A stretch of DNA of 64,000 nucleotides. Source: Branchiostoma floridae (taxonomy: Eukaryota; Chordata; Leptocardii; Amphioxiformes; Branchiostomatidae). A program made the position numbers and the translations under genes. Shown here in pieces: positions 1 through 11,174 of this stretch. Below the pieces are notes generated by a model. It worked only from the letters and a program-made list of their open reading frames with translations, ran no database searches and had not been told where the DNA came from. Position 1 is the first letter of the stretch; each line of letters begins with the position of its first letter. The stretch is taken from assembly GCF_000003815.2 (NCBI RefSeq), contig NC_049992.1:20040648-20104647 (forward strand), read 5' to 3'.

Positions 1-135
1 CTAGAATGAAGCAGTTTAGCTGCGTCTTTTTCAAAAGACGCAAAACCAATTAAAAATGAAGCAGTTAAGCTGCGTCTTTTTCAAAAGACGCAAAACCAAT
101 TTAAAATGATGCAGTATTGTCCATTTGACGCATTT
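1..135. repeat. 60-bp tandem repeat with internal palindrome
   Basis: Two near-identical 60-bp units and a decaying third. Each contains the perfect inverted repeat GCGTCTTTTTCAAAAGACGC and the phrase AAAACCAATT. The array probably continues to the left of the window. Confidence 0.85.
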
Positions 136-1138
136 CGAGGTTCGCAGTGGGTGTGTCACTCCGTAAGGGGCGGTATTACCCGTCGTTGTGCGAACATGTG
201 CGAACATGTATATACAGGGCTCCCTTGGAAATCAGTTACTACGTCTTACCAGTCGTTCTTCACGTTTTCAGAATACGTGGCGGACGTGGCCTCCCCCCAT
301 AAAAAAACGTACGGACAAATTGCACGTACTGCCGGTTGTGCACATAGCTTTACGTGCATCTGCGTGTTGTCTACGTGCCAAAACGTGGGCAGTCTTTTGG
401 GATCCGTAAGTGGTAAGTACCGCCTCCCTACGAAAACGTACGGAATACAGCGGATTTTGGAGTACGCAGACACGTCGTAGAATTCTACGTGCACGTCGAA
501 CTTTCTCTGCTATTGTGCTGTGGAATTGCGCAGCACGTGTAAGCAGGGCCTGAGTAATGTTACGTGGCAATCACACAGAGATCGTACGTTCAACTCACTT
601 ACCACTTGCGCAACGAACGATACACGGAACCGGCTCACATCCATGCGTGCAGACCACAAACTTATACCTTGCACAATCGTGCGAGTGACGTGCGTTGAGA
701 CGTACAGCATCCCTGCTCTTCCATTCCTTCCCCAACTCCTTTTTTTAGAAAACACCTTGCGCTCTCAACAAAATGTACGGACTTTTTGTAGTACGACAGG
801 TTGTACCCTTAGCTTTGCCCCCTGCATTACATATAAGCATAGAGAATCCAATCATCGTGTATATTTTAGGCAATAATGAGAGACAAAACGAAAACCAAAC
901 GAAGGCAAATTGTTTACAAGAACACATGACAAGACGTGTCTGTCTTATAGGAACTCAAATAAGTTTTCAAAATGAAGTTCTGTCAGTTCTGCCAGACACA
1001 TTATATTCAGCTTGGCCGCGTCAGGCTTTTGCAGGATTTTTTTACCATCGTGTAGAACCGAATAGATGCACTCCGATGTTTTGCCTATCAAGGCTGATTG
1101 CAAAATGTGCTGATGTTGTGCACTTTTTTTTCTGACAG
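136..1138. other. Intronic stretch without recognisable gene
   Basis: Upstream intron of the DBH/MOXD1-like gene. From about 180 to 640 it is rich in ACGT and CGTACG steps and has short inverted words such as GTAAGTGGTAAGT near 405 and its complement near 597, which suggests an old foldback or TIR element. The open frames here show no domain and no codon structure I recognise. The end is a T-rich polypyrimidine tract leading into the acceptor at 1137-1138. Confidence 0.5.
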
Positions 1139-1241
1139 ACCGTCCTCACTCCAGACCACGTTGGCTACCCCATCGGTGATGACGAGGATAGCGGTTATGT
1201 GATCATGGAGATGCACTACGACAACCCTCAGCTGGCATCAG
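1139..1241 (+). CDS. MOXD1-like exon (CuH third His, HYDNP)
   Basis: Preceded by a long T tract and TGACAG. Reads TVLTPDHVGYPIGDDEDSGY then VIMEMHYDNPQLAS and leaves one base (G) of a Gly codon at the GT donor. EMHYDNP matches the DBH/MOXD1 LEVHYxNP block, whose His is a CuH ligand. It is the first exon of the gene visible here; earlier exons are off the left edge. Confidence 0.85.
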
Positions 1242-4200
1242 GTCAGAGGGTAGAAAATGTTTGGCTTATTTAAAGTTTGCAGCTCCAGGTCACCTCTCAC
1301 ACGTTTATTGTACCCAATCTAGCCGGTTTCCGTCCACGTTTGCAACAATTTCTAGGAAGCATATTGCTTTTTAAAACCCCTCATCGCTTTTTAAAGCTAC
1401 ATCGCTTTCTAAAAAAAGGATGGCAACCAAATTATATGCCGTCCTTTGTTATCAAAATGGCGTGGGGTAGCCGTCATGTTCTCAAATCAATATATAGGGA
1501 GTGCAGTTGTAGAAGAGTGACACCTAACATAAAATCTCGATCAGAACAGCCGAATACAAGATTTCAGAGACCCCATACGATTTTGAAATATTCTGATTAT
1601 GCAAATTACCTAAACATTTGCATAATTCATGTAAAGTTATGTACACCTTTAACTAATAACTAACACAGGTCACAATGGTTACAATTCAATCCTTTCTACT
1701 TTTACCGAGAATAATTACCGGTGTGGACTTTCATATTGTTTATTCATTTAGGGAATTATTGGCATAATTGTCATCTGCTAATCTTCCTCCTGCCACAAAT
1801 TGCACATGTCACATGTATTTCAGATTGTTACACATACCAAAAAATCATTACAATCCATCCTGAGGTTCTAGAGTATAATACTGACTACAAATATGCGGAA
1901 ATACAGACAGACAGGCAGACAGGAAGACACACAGACACACCAAAAAACTATACCTCCATTTTTCATGGAGGTAATAACTCTTAATTTAAAGACATAACGA
2001 TATTGTTCTTGTATATTGAGATGTCCCTTATTTACTTTACAGGCTCATATGCTATGTTAGATTTTACGTCTACCTCCAAAGAACGTCATACGAGGGGCGT
2101 TCAAGAAGTAATCCAGCTGACCCACTTCCAGTTGTCTGATCTAGATGACATTTTGCATATGTAATGATTCATATCTCTATAGGTTATGTTGCAAAAAACA
2201 GCTCTGAACTAATTTTGGTTTTTGATTTAAAGGTGTTTGAACTAAGTCAGGTGTGAAATGGACCAGGTGTGAAATGGAGCCAGTTGAGTGTCGCGCAGTG
2301 ATCCGGTTTTTGTATTTGAAAGGACGCATACCAAATGAGACTTTTGATGAAATAAAAGAAACTTATGGTGATGATTCCCCATCATATGACCTTGTAAAAC
2401 GCTGGCATTGTGAATTCAAACATGGCCGGAAGTCTGTGGAAACAGCTCCCAGACCTGGTCGTCCCTCTTCTGCCATTGATGAGGCATCTGTTGCATGACC
2501 AACCTGGGGCGTCCTACAAAAACGGTGTACAGAGCTGCATCAAACGATGGTAGAAATGCATAACTCTTGGTGATTCCTATGAAGAGAAAGACTAATAACT
2601 GCACCAAGTTTCATTACTCTCCTCCTTTGGGAAATGGGTCAGGTGGATTACTTCTTGAACTCCCCTCGTATTAAGAACTTGTGGCACTCCTGTCCGACAG
2701 GATGTATCCAGTGGTTCTTCTTCTGTGTTGATGGCACATTGTCTAACACATGAGTCTCGTGTTTGAGGAGATCCACTCCTCGAGCACGTTAAGGCCACAG
2801 CAAGTAAATTTTTTGGATGACATGAGCGCGCGCATTACTTTTCGCCTGATTTCAGAAAAAAAACACAAGAATTTCTTTCCTTCTGCAGCGGTGGTCAATA
2901 TGACGATAAAGTAAATAAAAAACAACCATACACCCTCTTATAACCCTGCAAAAGAAATCCACGCAAATAGCCACTACCTATGATTTTCTCTCACATACAG
3001 CTCCTTTATTTCTAGAATCAAGACCATTAATCATGCATGATATCATTAAGTTGTAAATTAGTATATTCACGTTTAACTTCCTTTCCGACAAACTCCTCGA
3101 TCTATTTGAAAATTTTCTTAACCCTAATTCACGTGTACACAACTATCATGCCAGGTAAAGAAATCAACTACATAAGCCCCGGTCACAAGAATCGTACGAC
3201 GTCCTTGCGATGGCATATTACGCCTATCGCACGATGATCACAGTGGATCGCAGCTAAATCGCAAGCAAAATCAGCCATCACAGAGCATCGGATGATGTTC
3301 AAAATTTTTCCAGCGTCGTACGATTTTTCACTTGTGTCTCTTCTGTATAGCCGTCTGACCGTTTTTGTGCTTCTTTAACCAACAAAATGTGGACATAGCT
3401 GCTGAATACCTTCCTATAATATCTTTAACTGTAAAAATGAATTTAAAAAGACCATGACAACAAGAGTATTACAAGCAAAAGTTCAAATCAAGCGTGAGTA
3501 CTGGTATGGTTGTCTCGGCCTGCTTGCCGGCTCTACGTGTCAGGCTCTTTCGAAGATCGTATCATGATATGCTATCAACAAAAAGATGCCATCATACAAA
3601 AATCACATCATAAGCATTATATCATATATATTTCCGACTCATAGAGCCTGCCTTTATGTTTGAGTTGTCCCCATGGTTATTACGATTATGGTAAACTGAC
3701 CCAAGACCGACGAGAGCTGAGATTTGATCTAATTATAAACTCACGTGCATGAAGCGATCAAACAATTGTCTGCATCACCTGTGCGGGGCGCGCTGTTCTC
3801 TGGTTGCGACTGTGGCAGTTGCGACTGATATATTTTCCCTTTTCGTCAATATCGACAATATCAGGGAAAACTGAAACCATCACAACATGCTAAAAATTCA
3901 TAAATCTAAAACCTCATCAGTAGACAAAAATTGCCGTAATGAAGTCTGCTTTGGGGGCAAATAAAATCTTACGACGATAGCGAAATTTTGAACATGTTCA
4001 AAATCCATTTCAGCTCTATTCTCGTCATAGGAGGCTCCCCGATTTACTATGATTTCTCTGCGATTGACGCAGGTACGCTCTTATGACCTCATCGTACGAT
4101 GCACTACGATCCTTGTGACCACGGCTTCATATATTTTAACCATTGCTTCCGATTCTTCCCCGACTTACGACGTACTGCGCTTATGCCGCGCATAAAACCA

Positions 4201-7200
4201 CCATCGCAGTCAATCGTACGATTCTTGTGACCGGGGCTTTAATCAACTCTTCCGCACATCATTAGCGCAGTCCTCCGTAAAATACACATGTGTCACAATA
4301 TGAAACAGCCTTCAGACAAATGAACCAAAAAAAAATTTCCTACTTTTAAAAGTCCCCTAAAACCCATCTCATAAACCATCCTAGCCCCCTATAGTAGTCT
4401 CATATTGTCAGTTATTATCTTATCTCAATTTAGATTATTATTATTTGATTATCCTTTTGTATCATTATCTCATCCTATGAGTTACTCTTCTTTGTTCTTT
4501 ACCGACTACCCTACATTTGTTAAGATTAGATGAGGAGGTATAGTATAAGTGTTTACGGTTTTTCCCTCCTCCTGCACCTGTTTTTTATGAATTCTTTTCT
4601 GTATTGTTTTATATATTTTGTTTTGCGAATAAATAAACAAACAAGAAAAAGGTACCGAAAAGAGCAAATATGTTGTTTATGGGATTGTTGTAAAAGAGAC
4701 ACCAATATGGAGGCCATTAGTGTAGTTACCCACTTTGTTGGTGATGCCAGTCTCCCACGCTAGTGTCACTTTTACCAAACCAGCACATGTCTTGAATACA
4801 GAAATGAATGCCTTGTTGGCTCAGATAGCATGTTTTGTCCCTTTAATTCATCTTGTTTTTTTTGCCCTTTCGCACTATTTTTGCAGTCTGCAGAAGATTT
4901 CATCCATAAAATTTACTTGCTGTGGCCTAACCCTATTCAGACGGGGGCTTTTGAGGCCTGCGCTAACGTTCATGTTACATAACGCCAGAGCAGCTTAGCA
5001 GCTCCAGACCCAAGCGATTTAGCCCCACCTATTGTAAGCTCCTCGCTGTGAAGAGTAGTCGGCCCGCCCCAGTTGAAATCTATCCGCCTGCCGTTTCATA
5101 TATAGGTATACATGACAGTTCGGGGCTGAGGCTGACATACACGCCCGAGCTGAGGGATAACGATATGGGTGTCCTGCTCGTTGGAGTGGCGGTGAACAAA
5201 TACCACGTTGTTCCTCCTCACGCTGAGGCGTTCGTGTCAGCGGGATTTTGCAATTCAAGATGCCTAAGCGCGGTAGGTAGTACTTATTTGCTTCTTTGCG
5301 CCATGGAAAATTTAAATATTAAGAAGGATCTAAGTGTCAAAGAAAAGACAATAAAGGAGATTCCTAATTGTTTTTGTTTTTTTCATTTATGAATCTTGTA
5401 GGGTGGTCAACAACCGTTGATAGTGATGTAGCGTACATCTCTTCCTCTGTGCATCATGGATTTTTGTTGTAGAGAGTGTCAAATCGAAATGATATGGTAT
5501 ATAAAATGCCACATCATATCAATTTCATCGATGGCATAAGTTTGCATTGATTTTCACCTTATTTGAAAAAATAGATTATGTTAACTTCCAACGAAAATCT
5601 CAAACATTGCTTGAAAGAGAGAGTGGGAGAGAGAGTAAGGTTGGCTATTAATGCCATTGCCGTCTGGTATGCAATATGAACTAGCTGCAGGCAATGGAAG
5701 CTTGCTTTGTTAGGCTATATGAATGCCTTTCCACTGCTAACAATTAATGTCACAACCTTTGAAAAAGTGTTATCTGGGACCGCCATCGATGCCTTGGGCG
5801 TTTGGTTTCCATCAATAAATAAAAGTAAACTTTCGCATTCCAATCCGTTTTATATATGATAGTTTTGGTAGCGATAAGTGAGGATGTGCCCTAGTATAAT
5901 TAGTTTTACGTTGTTATTGAAATCCCCATCTTATTACATTGAAGATTGTCAATGTTAAAACCAGTGTCACTGTATTATCAAGAAAATGTCACTATATTAT
6001 TCCGAAAGAAACAAACTTTTCCTGAAAACCTGCAAATCTTTCCCAAGCTATTCTCACCTTACCGACCAACAATAAATAGTCTTCTTTTACTTCGTCCAAC
6101 CCCATTATAAATGAAACTGTTGGACAAATCATCTCCCACTGCATACGGAAAAGAAATCAAACCCATCAAATAGCTTAAGTAGAATTACGTTTAGATCAGA
6201 CGTTATTTCTCGTTTGATTTACCTATAGTTCCCATTAACTTCTCTGTTAAGTATACGATTATGTATAACACTACTTGACTTTGTCTGCAATTTGCACTCG
6301 GGCATGAATTTGCAATAAAAATTTATTTATTAAGTCTTGTTTGCGAAACAATGTTTCATTGCTTATGTAAGTCTCTAAATATTACTAGGATACGTTTGGT
6401 TTCAGTTCCTCGAGGAGCTCGGACAGCCCATACACATCGTCGGCGTAAACCTTGCCACCCGACCGCTGGGGGTGAAGATAAGCGCCCGGGTGATCCATAA
6501 TGGCACGGAAACCGAGATCGCGCGAGAAGACAACTATGACTATGACATGCAGCTCACCAGGATGCTGAAGAAAGAAATTACCGTCTACCCTGTAAGTTTA
6601 AACATTTCTAAACTCAGTATATCTCGGTCGATGTGTATGTACTTTAGTAATTAGTCACACATGCTGAGTTTGCGACAGCAGGGGTCCCATATGTTCAGTC
6701 TGGAAAGGTATAGCGACCGTCACCGTACAAGTGGCTACCGAGGTAAAACTGTCTATGCATCTTGTTGTAAGGTTTTGGACGTATACAGCATGAGTCTGAA
6801 ACTCACCTGCCTAGTAGGCTTGCTACTTGTCGCACTTTCCACCGCCTAGAGTTACAGAAATCATCAGTCAGATCCAACTCTCATCGGTCGTTTCGTCCCC
6901 TAATCTGACACGGCCTCTAGGTGGGGAGACAGCAGGGCGAACGTCTTCACTCTGCTTTTCTGCAACTCTTCTGACTACTACTCCTTGGTTCCCCACTGCA
7001 GATCTTTCCTCTTAACCCACAGCCAAAAGCTGCATCGCTCCACTTCTTCAAATAACGCTTTCACTAGCTGCTTGTGACTGATTGAGAGTTCTCTACAGAG
7101 GCGTGTGATGGATGTTCCTACGAATCCCCTGCATCCTACCTCTACTGGGTCTAACAACGCCCTCCAACTGTTCTCTACACACTTTTGTACTATGTCTTGA

Positions 7201-10200
7201 TACTTGAGCTTTTTCCTCTCGAACGCTGCCTGGACATTTTCTTCCCAAGGGACGGTTAACTCGACTATGACGACTGTTCTCTGTGCTGCATTTGGTGACC
7301 AAAGCACTATGTCAGCTGGGCGCAGAGTTGTTTCGCAGATGGTTCTTGGGAAGACTAAACGGTTGTCCAGGTCGACTGTCATCTCCCACCCTCCTTTGCT
7401 CATCAGACCTTCACCTCTCCTTCTGCTGGCTGGAGCCGCTTTCTGCCTTTCCTTGACGAAAGGGATGAAGGACTGGTTCTGAACTCCATTGCTGCTTGCC
7501 TTTCTCCTTCCCTCCTCTAAGGTTGCAGCCAGGATCCTCAGAGCTTGGTTGTGACGCCAGGTGTATCTTCCCTGTTTTAAGGAGGTAGTGCAGGCAGAAA
7601 GGATATGCTTTAGGTTGGCCTTTTTCGCCCCACACAACTCACAAGATTCTTCCTTTGAATACCATGTGCTTAGGTTTCTTGGACATAGGAGGATGTCATA
7701 GGCTGCCCTTATTAGGAAACTTAATCTCTAGTCTGGTTTTCCCCACATGTTTTTCCACGTTAACTTTCTGTCCACTGTGCTTTCCCAGTTAATCCAGGCT
7801 CCCTGCTGGTGTTGACCAACAACCTTTACTTTCCTCTCTTCCATCATTCTCTTCACTTCATCCACTACCAGTTGCTTCTTTTCTCGCTGGGTAACAATAT
7901 TGTGTCAAATTGACGTAATGCTACAAATTTTATAAGGAAATTGTAAAAAACTAAATGTAACCTCCCCCCCAGAAAACGATTTTGATTTGGAAAGTTATAA
8001 AGCCAGTACATAGTGTACACAAACCTTAGTCGTAGATTTCTCTAACATCTTTTTTTTTTCAAATCTTTTCCAGGGTGACAGTCTGATTATAGAATGTACC
8101 TATGATTCGACGCACAAGGAACACGTTACGTTTGTAAGTGGTTAACTGCCTTTTTCAAGCTTATTGCATCAGTTGATCCGCAAAAGGATTTCATAAAAAA
8201 TACATATACATGATCCTTAATTAAACTTCCAGATCATTCAACCCAGGCGATTTGCATCTTAGCTTTCTCCAATAGCAGGAAATACTTCATGAAAATTTGA
8301 CCTCTTCATTAGGTCGTCCTTGAACAGTACAAATTTGGTCCTCTGTGCAGGGTGGACTCGATATAAAGGATGAATTGTGCCTGGCCGGTTTCCAATACTA
8401 CCCAAAGTTCAACCTGACTGACTGTGTGAGTACACCAAGTCTCTATACCACGACCGGCTTCGCTGGAATCCAGGATGCTGACTTGTAAGCGTTTTAGAAT
8501 ACATATTTTACACAACTAGAGTTCCACGACCTCATACCTTCGCCAAATGGTTTGAATATTTTCGAGTGTATTTATATTTTTCCGTTTGATTCAAATAAGG
8601 TCACGATTTGCAAAATTTGTCTCGGTTGACCACCTTCTCTATCACAAGTCGAAATTATAAGTCCTATTATAGCAGAGAAGGCAATTTTATTGTTTCCTGA
8701 TTAATTATGTAAATATGAAACTAATTTGCATGGTTTGTGTATAATGATGCTCACTCAGCTTCGTTCTGTTGTATAAAGCAATTCCGATCATTTACCACAA
8801 TGGAATTATTATATATTTCTCCATCATCTATGCAAATGTTGTCGTCAATTACTTATGTGACAAGTTTGAAAGTCCCATTATGGACTGCAGTAGATTTATA
8901 AGCTTCCCTTTATGAAAATTAGCTGTTAATTTGCATAAATAATATCCCATTATGTAATTATTCACCTAGGCTATCTACATACGTATACAAAAATCATAAT
9001 AATCTGTCAACACGTTCATATCATCTCATTAATTATGCAAACTATTTTGTTATTTCTACAATTGATATGTGTTGACATTTCTCTTTTTCTCACTTACATA
9101 TGTGATAAGTTTGATGATCTTTCAACACGTTCTCAAGTAATTCTCGTCCAAAGTTTGACAGGAAACGGGTGTCTGCAGTTCAGCTGCAAAGCCGCTAGGG
9201 GGTTTAAACTCACAGTGCTTACTCTCTTCCCCAAGGGCTATCTACCACACAAACATCACGACCACAGCATGTCTAGAACATGAGATGTCAACAATAGAAT
9301 TGCTTCAGTTCCTTAGGAAGCCGCCGGGGGGCCATTATCGCACTTGACCTTTACTTCCCTGACCCTTACCCACCTTCCAAATCTCATCTGGATCAATTCA
9401 AGGCGTCTCGAGTTATGCTGTCCTCAACCAAACGGATACACGCATACGGCCCACTAAAACTTTTCGTTAGTATACACCTTTCCCAGCGTATTCCTCGTTA
9501 CAAATAGCGAATCGACCCGGTGTCTTGACACCACCACAGTACCCCACCCACCCCCTACAACGTATCCCAATGCCTACAGAGAGACCTGTGAAGGAGGCTA
9601 CTTAATATGTTGAATATGGGACCTTAACAATACTATCGTCATCGATGCTCAAAACTTCATAATCTTCAATACATTAAGAAGATTATTTCAAGAAAATGCT
9701 AATTTCATCTGGTTCGCAAATGTGTGAAAAAATTATTTATTCAGAAATCTTCAAGGTTTTTCCCTTTTAAAATAACATGCGGTCACTGCTGTTGCTCTAC
9801 CTGGCATGTAGTCACTATTGTGATCTTAGAAGTTTGATCTTCTTGTGGCAGTTCTGTTCAACATTACCTTCCTCAATGTTGCATTTATAGTGACTATGAC
9901 ACTTTGGAACTGAACATCACTGCGCCAGCAGCCATGGTAGGTATGACTTACGAGGATGCCATCAAAGCTGTTCCGTGGACAGAGGAGAAAGCACAAACCT
10001 TCTCTGATATGCTGCTGAATGGGAACTTCCACACCCGCTGCCTGGCCAATCCCGAGTCTGCTGTTGATATTGTAAGAATCCTAAAACCTAGGAAAACATA
10101 TGTTTTTGGTTACAGGTCCGACCTTAGCAAAAATCGCCCACCCTAGCCTTTTCTTCTTTTGCTGGAAGGGGCATTAAATTTTCATATGTAAAATCTTAGT

Positions 10201-11128
10201 TTAAAAAAAAAAATCATTTTTGCACTGTTATTCTTTGTTTAATTTAGCAATACAATGTGCTTGTGCAATGAACATATGTGAAATTACAATAAAATATAAA
10301 ACATCCCATTGCATTTTTGCTTTACTTTACTTAAATGCTTTTGTCGGGTCAACTCGGCCAAAATTACTTTTTTCAAGAATTGTAACCTGCAACACATCGT
10401 TTTCCCTAGGCTTGGCCTCAATACAATAAATAAATAATCTATTAAGCCATTACACTGATTAACATACTCAAGTAGAGGTTAGGTCTGGGGTCTAAGGACT
10501 TCTTCTATGCTTTTGAATCCGGCTATATTTTGTCACTTATTCTTTGGCCTTTGTAACAGCCAAACATCTGCTTGCAGACGGAAGCAACAATTTCTTATAT
10601 TCAAGTACTTTAACACATTAGAATCATTGCAGCTTTTTATTCTCAACGTACCATTAGAGTTATCAATTCAATCTTCGAGATATTGGGATCTAATAGAAAT
10701 ACGTTTGTATCTTATGAAATACGGCGAAGGCATCCTTAGATTCTCAAATCTGTATCCTGTAAACGTAATGAAGCAGGGAATTGTGGACTGTGAAAACATC
10801 TCTACTGTTCCCAAAGTAGAGATGAAACTATGTCGTGAACAAGAACAAGGAACACCTAGCTCAAATTGACTCCAGAAAACTGTAATATTTTCCATTTTTA
10901 CCGTTTTTTTTTCAGCGCCTTTTTGACGAATATCTGCCCTTACCACGCGGACTCAGAGTGACTCCCGAGGACGTATGCAGCGGGAGGACTGCACAGGAAA
11001 CTACTCCGGTAAACCCTGGTCCTACCATGGAGGATTGGGCGGGCTCCGGCGCCTGGCGCCCTGGTGTGTATGCAGTTCCAGTGATGGCTGCTTGCCTGGC
11101 GCTGATCTATAGTGTAGTCAAGCCGTAA
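1139..11128 (+). CDS. DBH/MOXD1-like copper monooxygenase family gene, 3' part (7 exons), predicted CuM-dead
   Basis: Exons 1139-1241, 5106-5272, 6406-6591, 8074-8133, 8351-8484, 9891-10071 and 10916-11128 join in frame to 348 codons with stop. Every intron is GT-AG and phases match. Family hallmarks in order are EMHYDNP, IHDSSGLRLTYTP, a Cys-x3-Cys pair, a PIHIVGV strand, the MLKKEITVYPGDSLIIECTY block and ELCLAGFQYYP. In DBH and MOXD1 the Cu2_monooxygenase C-domain binds CuM through His-x-His and a Met. Here these positions are Ala-Thr-Arg (6454-6462) and Leu (8375-8377). The His of HYDNP, the third CuH ligand in the family, is retained (1214-1216). The end is a short hydrophobic segment (about 20 residues), possibly a GPI or tail anchor. 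The 5' exons (signal peptide, DOMON, CuH His-His) lie outside the window. Family assignment is firm; loss of catalysis is inference. Confidence 0.88.
1642..1985 (+). repeat. Dispersed repeat ending in CCTCCA...TGGAGG hairpin
   Basis: AT-rich body, then a (CAGACAGA)-like stretch, then a terminal hairpin ACCTCCATTTTTCATGGAGGT at 1951-1971. Relatives end near 36,960 and 41,055, and truncated ones near 33,510 and 33,680. A SINE-like or Helitron-like terminus is possible but I cannot tell which. Confidence 0.6.
2091..2668 (+). mobile_element. Mariner/Tc1-type element, internal-deletion derivative
   Basis: Near-perfect ~39-bp terminal inverted repeats begin CGAGGGGCGTTCAAGAAGTA (left) and CGAGGGGAGTTCAAGAAGTA (right, complement). 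TA dinucleotides flank both ends (2089-2090, 2669-2670), as expected for a mariner TA duplication. The interior joins the transposase N-terminus to a short C-terminal remnant, so the copy is non-autonomous. It sits in a MOXD1-like intron. Confidence 0.9.
2274..2498 (+). pseudogene. Mariner transposase N-terminal HTH fragment
   Basis: Reads MEPVECRAVIRFLYLKGRIP, followed by a block with DDSPSYDLVKRW and RPGRPSSA. This is the HTH_48-type paired DNA-binding domain shared by mariner transposases and SETMAR. It stops after about 75 residues. The DDD/E catalytic domain is missing, and what follows to the right TIR is only a short C-terminal scrap. An in-frame Met 21 bases further upstream exists, but the family start matches MEPVEC. 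Confidence 0.85.
2785..2930 (+). repeat. Dispersed repeat (GGCCACAGCAAGTAAATTTT family)
   Basis: Shares AAGGCCACAGCA(A/G)GTAAA..TT.TGGATG and TTTTCGCCTGATTTCAGAA with 42,520-42,690. A complementary end of the same family is at 4,885-4,925. No coding content. Confidence 0.7.
3175..4238. mobile_element. 1.06-kb non-autonomous TIR element
   Basis: Bounded by AGCCCCGGTCACAAGAATCG at the left and its complement at the right, followed on both sides by TACGA. Further inverted homology continues inside (TTCAAAATTTTTCC at 3,299 against GAAATTTTGAACATG near 3,985; ATCGTACGAT words). No transposase is present. The target duplication is unclear, so the superfamily is open. It lies in the intron before the exon at 5106. 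Confidence 0.8.
4610..4925 (+). repeat. Dispersed repeat shared with 42.77-42.91 kb
   Basis: The phrases CACCAAT.TG...GCCAT, GTTGGTGATGCCAGTCT, GTCACTTTTAC, CACATGTCTTGAATACAG and GAAATGAATGCCTTG recur in order at 42,775-42,905 (same strand). It ends against the complement of the GGCCACAGCA repeat. Confidence 0.6.
4926..4998 (+). mobile_element. piggyBac-like family I, terminal fragment
   Basis: TAACCCTATTCAGACGGGGG followed by CTTTTGAGGCCTGCGCTAAC matches the terminus of the complete copy at 37,432-38,394. Only the end is present. Confidence 0.65.
5106..5272 (+). CDS. MOXD1-like exon (DSSGLRL block)
   Basis: Acceptor ATATATAG; two bases complete the Gly codon split from the previous exon. 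Reads GIHDSSGLRLTYTPELRDND and on to a GFCNSRCLSAV end. This aligns with DSSGlRlyyT and the Cys pair of DBH/MOXD1. Donor GCG|GTAGGT, phase 0. The acceptor tract is short, so an acceptor a few bases upstream cannot be excluded, though phase supports this one. Confidence 0.85.
6285..6330 (+). repeat. L2-like LINE 3' tail fragment
   Basis: TGCAATTTGCACTCGGGCAT followed by GAATTTGCAATAAAA matches the 3' end of the LINE fragment at 61,240-61,297. Confidence 0.5.
6406..6591 (+). CDS. MOXD1-like exon carrying the degenerate CuM His-x-His site
   Basis: Acceptor GGTTTCAG, donor CCT|GTAAGT, 62 codons, phase 0 at both ends. Reads FLEELGQPIHIVGVNLATRP and ends MLKKEITVYP. In human DBH the aligned text is LHTHLTG; here it is NLATRPLG, so both CuM histidines are replaced (Ala at 6454-6456, Arg at 6460-6462). 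The surrounding residues align without gaps, which argues against a local frameshift. Confidence 0.88.
6978..7895 (-). pseudogene. Non-LTR retrotransposon C-terminus with restriction-endonuclease-like motif
   Basis: Reading leftward from about 7895: a degraded segment with an in-frame TAG (P-D-stop-R-L-S-F), then a zinc-knuckle-like CELCGAKKANLKHILSAC, a GRYTWRHNQAL helix, and LRPADIVLWS followed after nine residues by VVIVELTVPWEE and ERKKLKYQDIV. The spacing of Asp, Glu and Lys resembles a PD-(D/E)XK fold. This C-terminal cassette is widespread in marine invertebrate genomes next to reverse transcriptase. The last 220 codons are open, so it is old but not shredded. It is intronic and antisense to the MOXD1-like gene. 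Confidence 0.75.
8074..8133 (+). CDS. MOXD1-like mini-exon
   Basis: Twenty codons (GDSLIIECTYDSTHKEHVTF) between CTTTTCCAG and TTT|GTAAGT. Aligns with PGDxLIxxCxYxT in DBH/MOXD1, including the conserved Cys. Too short to stand as an open frame on its own; phase 0 at both ends. Confidence 0.85.
8351..8484 (+). CDS. MOXD1-like exon with Met-to-Leu at the CuM ligand
   Basis: Acceptor TCTGTGCAG, donor GACTT|GTAAGC. Begins GGLDIKDELCLAGFQYYPKF. The family reads GGxxxxxEMCxxxxxYYP, where Met is the axial CuM ligand. Here the codon at 8375-8377 is TTG (Leu). The neighbouring Cys and YYP are kept. The donor leaves two bases completed by the next exon. Confidence 0.87.
8660..9620. other. AT-rich intronic repeat debris
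   Basis: Contains TTAATTATGCAAA-type words also seen at 1,600 and 36,400, and a CCGGGGGGCC-flanked non-coding segment from 9,320. No coding signal was recognised. Confidence 0.4.
9891..10071 (+). CDS. MOXD1-like exon
   Basis: Acceptor GCATTTATAG; the first base completes a Phe codon. Reads DYDTLELNITAPAAMVGMTY then EDAIKAVPWTEEKAQTFSDM, with an N-glycosylation sequon (NIT). It aligns loosely with the variable segment after the YYP block in MOXD1 (xxxDAMNxxxWTxxxxxxF). Donor ATT|GTAAGA, phase 0. Confidence 0.82.
10916..11128 (+). CDS. MOXD1-like terminal exon with hydrophobic tail
   Basis: A long T tract and TTCAG precede CGC. Seventy codons and TAA. The N-terminal half (RLFDEYLPLPRGLRVTPEDV) keeps the family's last Cys (VCSG). 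It is followed by a Pro/Gly-rich linker and GVYAVPVMAACLALIYSVVK, a hydrophobic stretch fit for a GPI signal or tail anchor. An AATAAA lies 41 bases past the stop. Confidence 0.85.
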   Translation, partial: RLFDEYLPLPRGLRVTPEDVCSGRTAQETTPVNPGPTMEDWAGSGAWRPGVYAVPVMAACLALIYSVVKP

Positions 11129-11168
11129 TATAAAGAACGCCATCTGATTAAAAATGAGGTAAACCTAG

Positions 11169-11174
11169 AATAAA
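11169..11174 (+). terminator. Polyadenylation signal AATAAA of the MOXD1-like gene
   Basis: Canonical hexamer 41 bases after the stop codon; no competing hexamer lies between the stop and this site. Confidence 0.6.
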
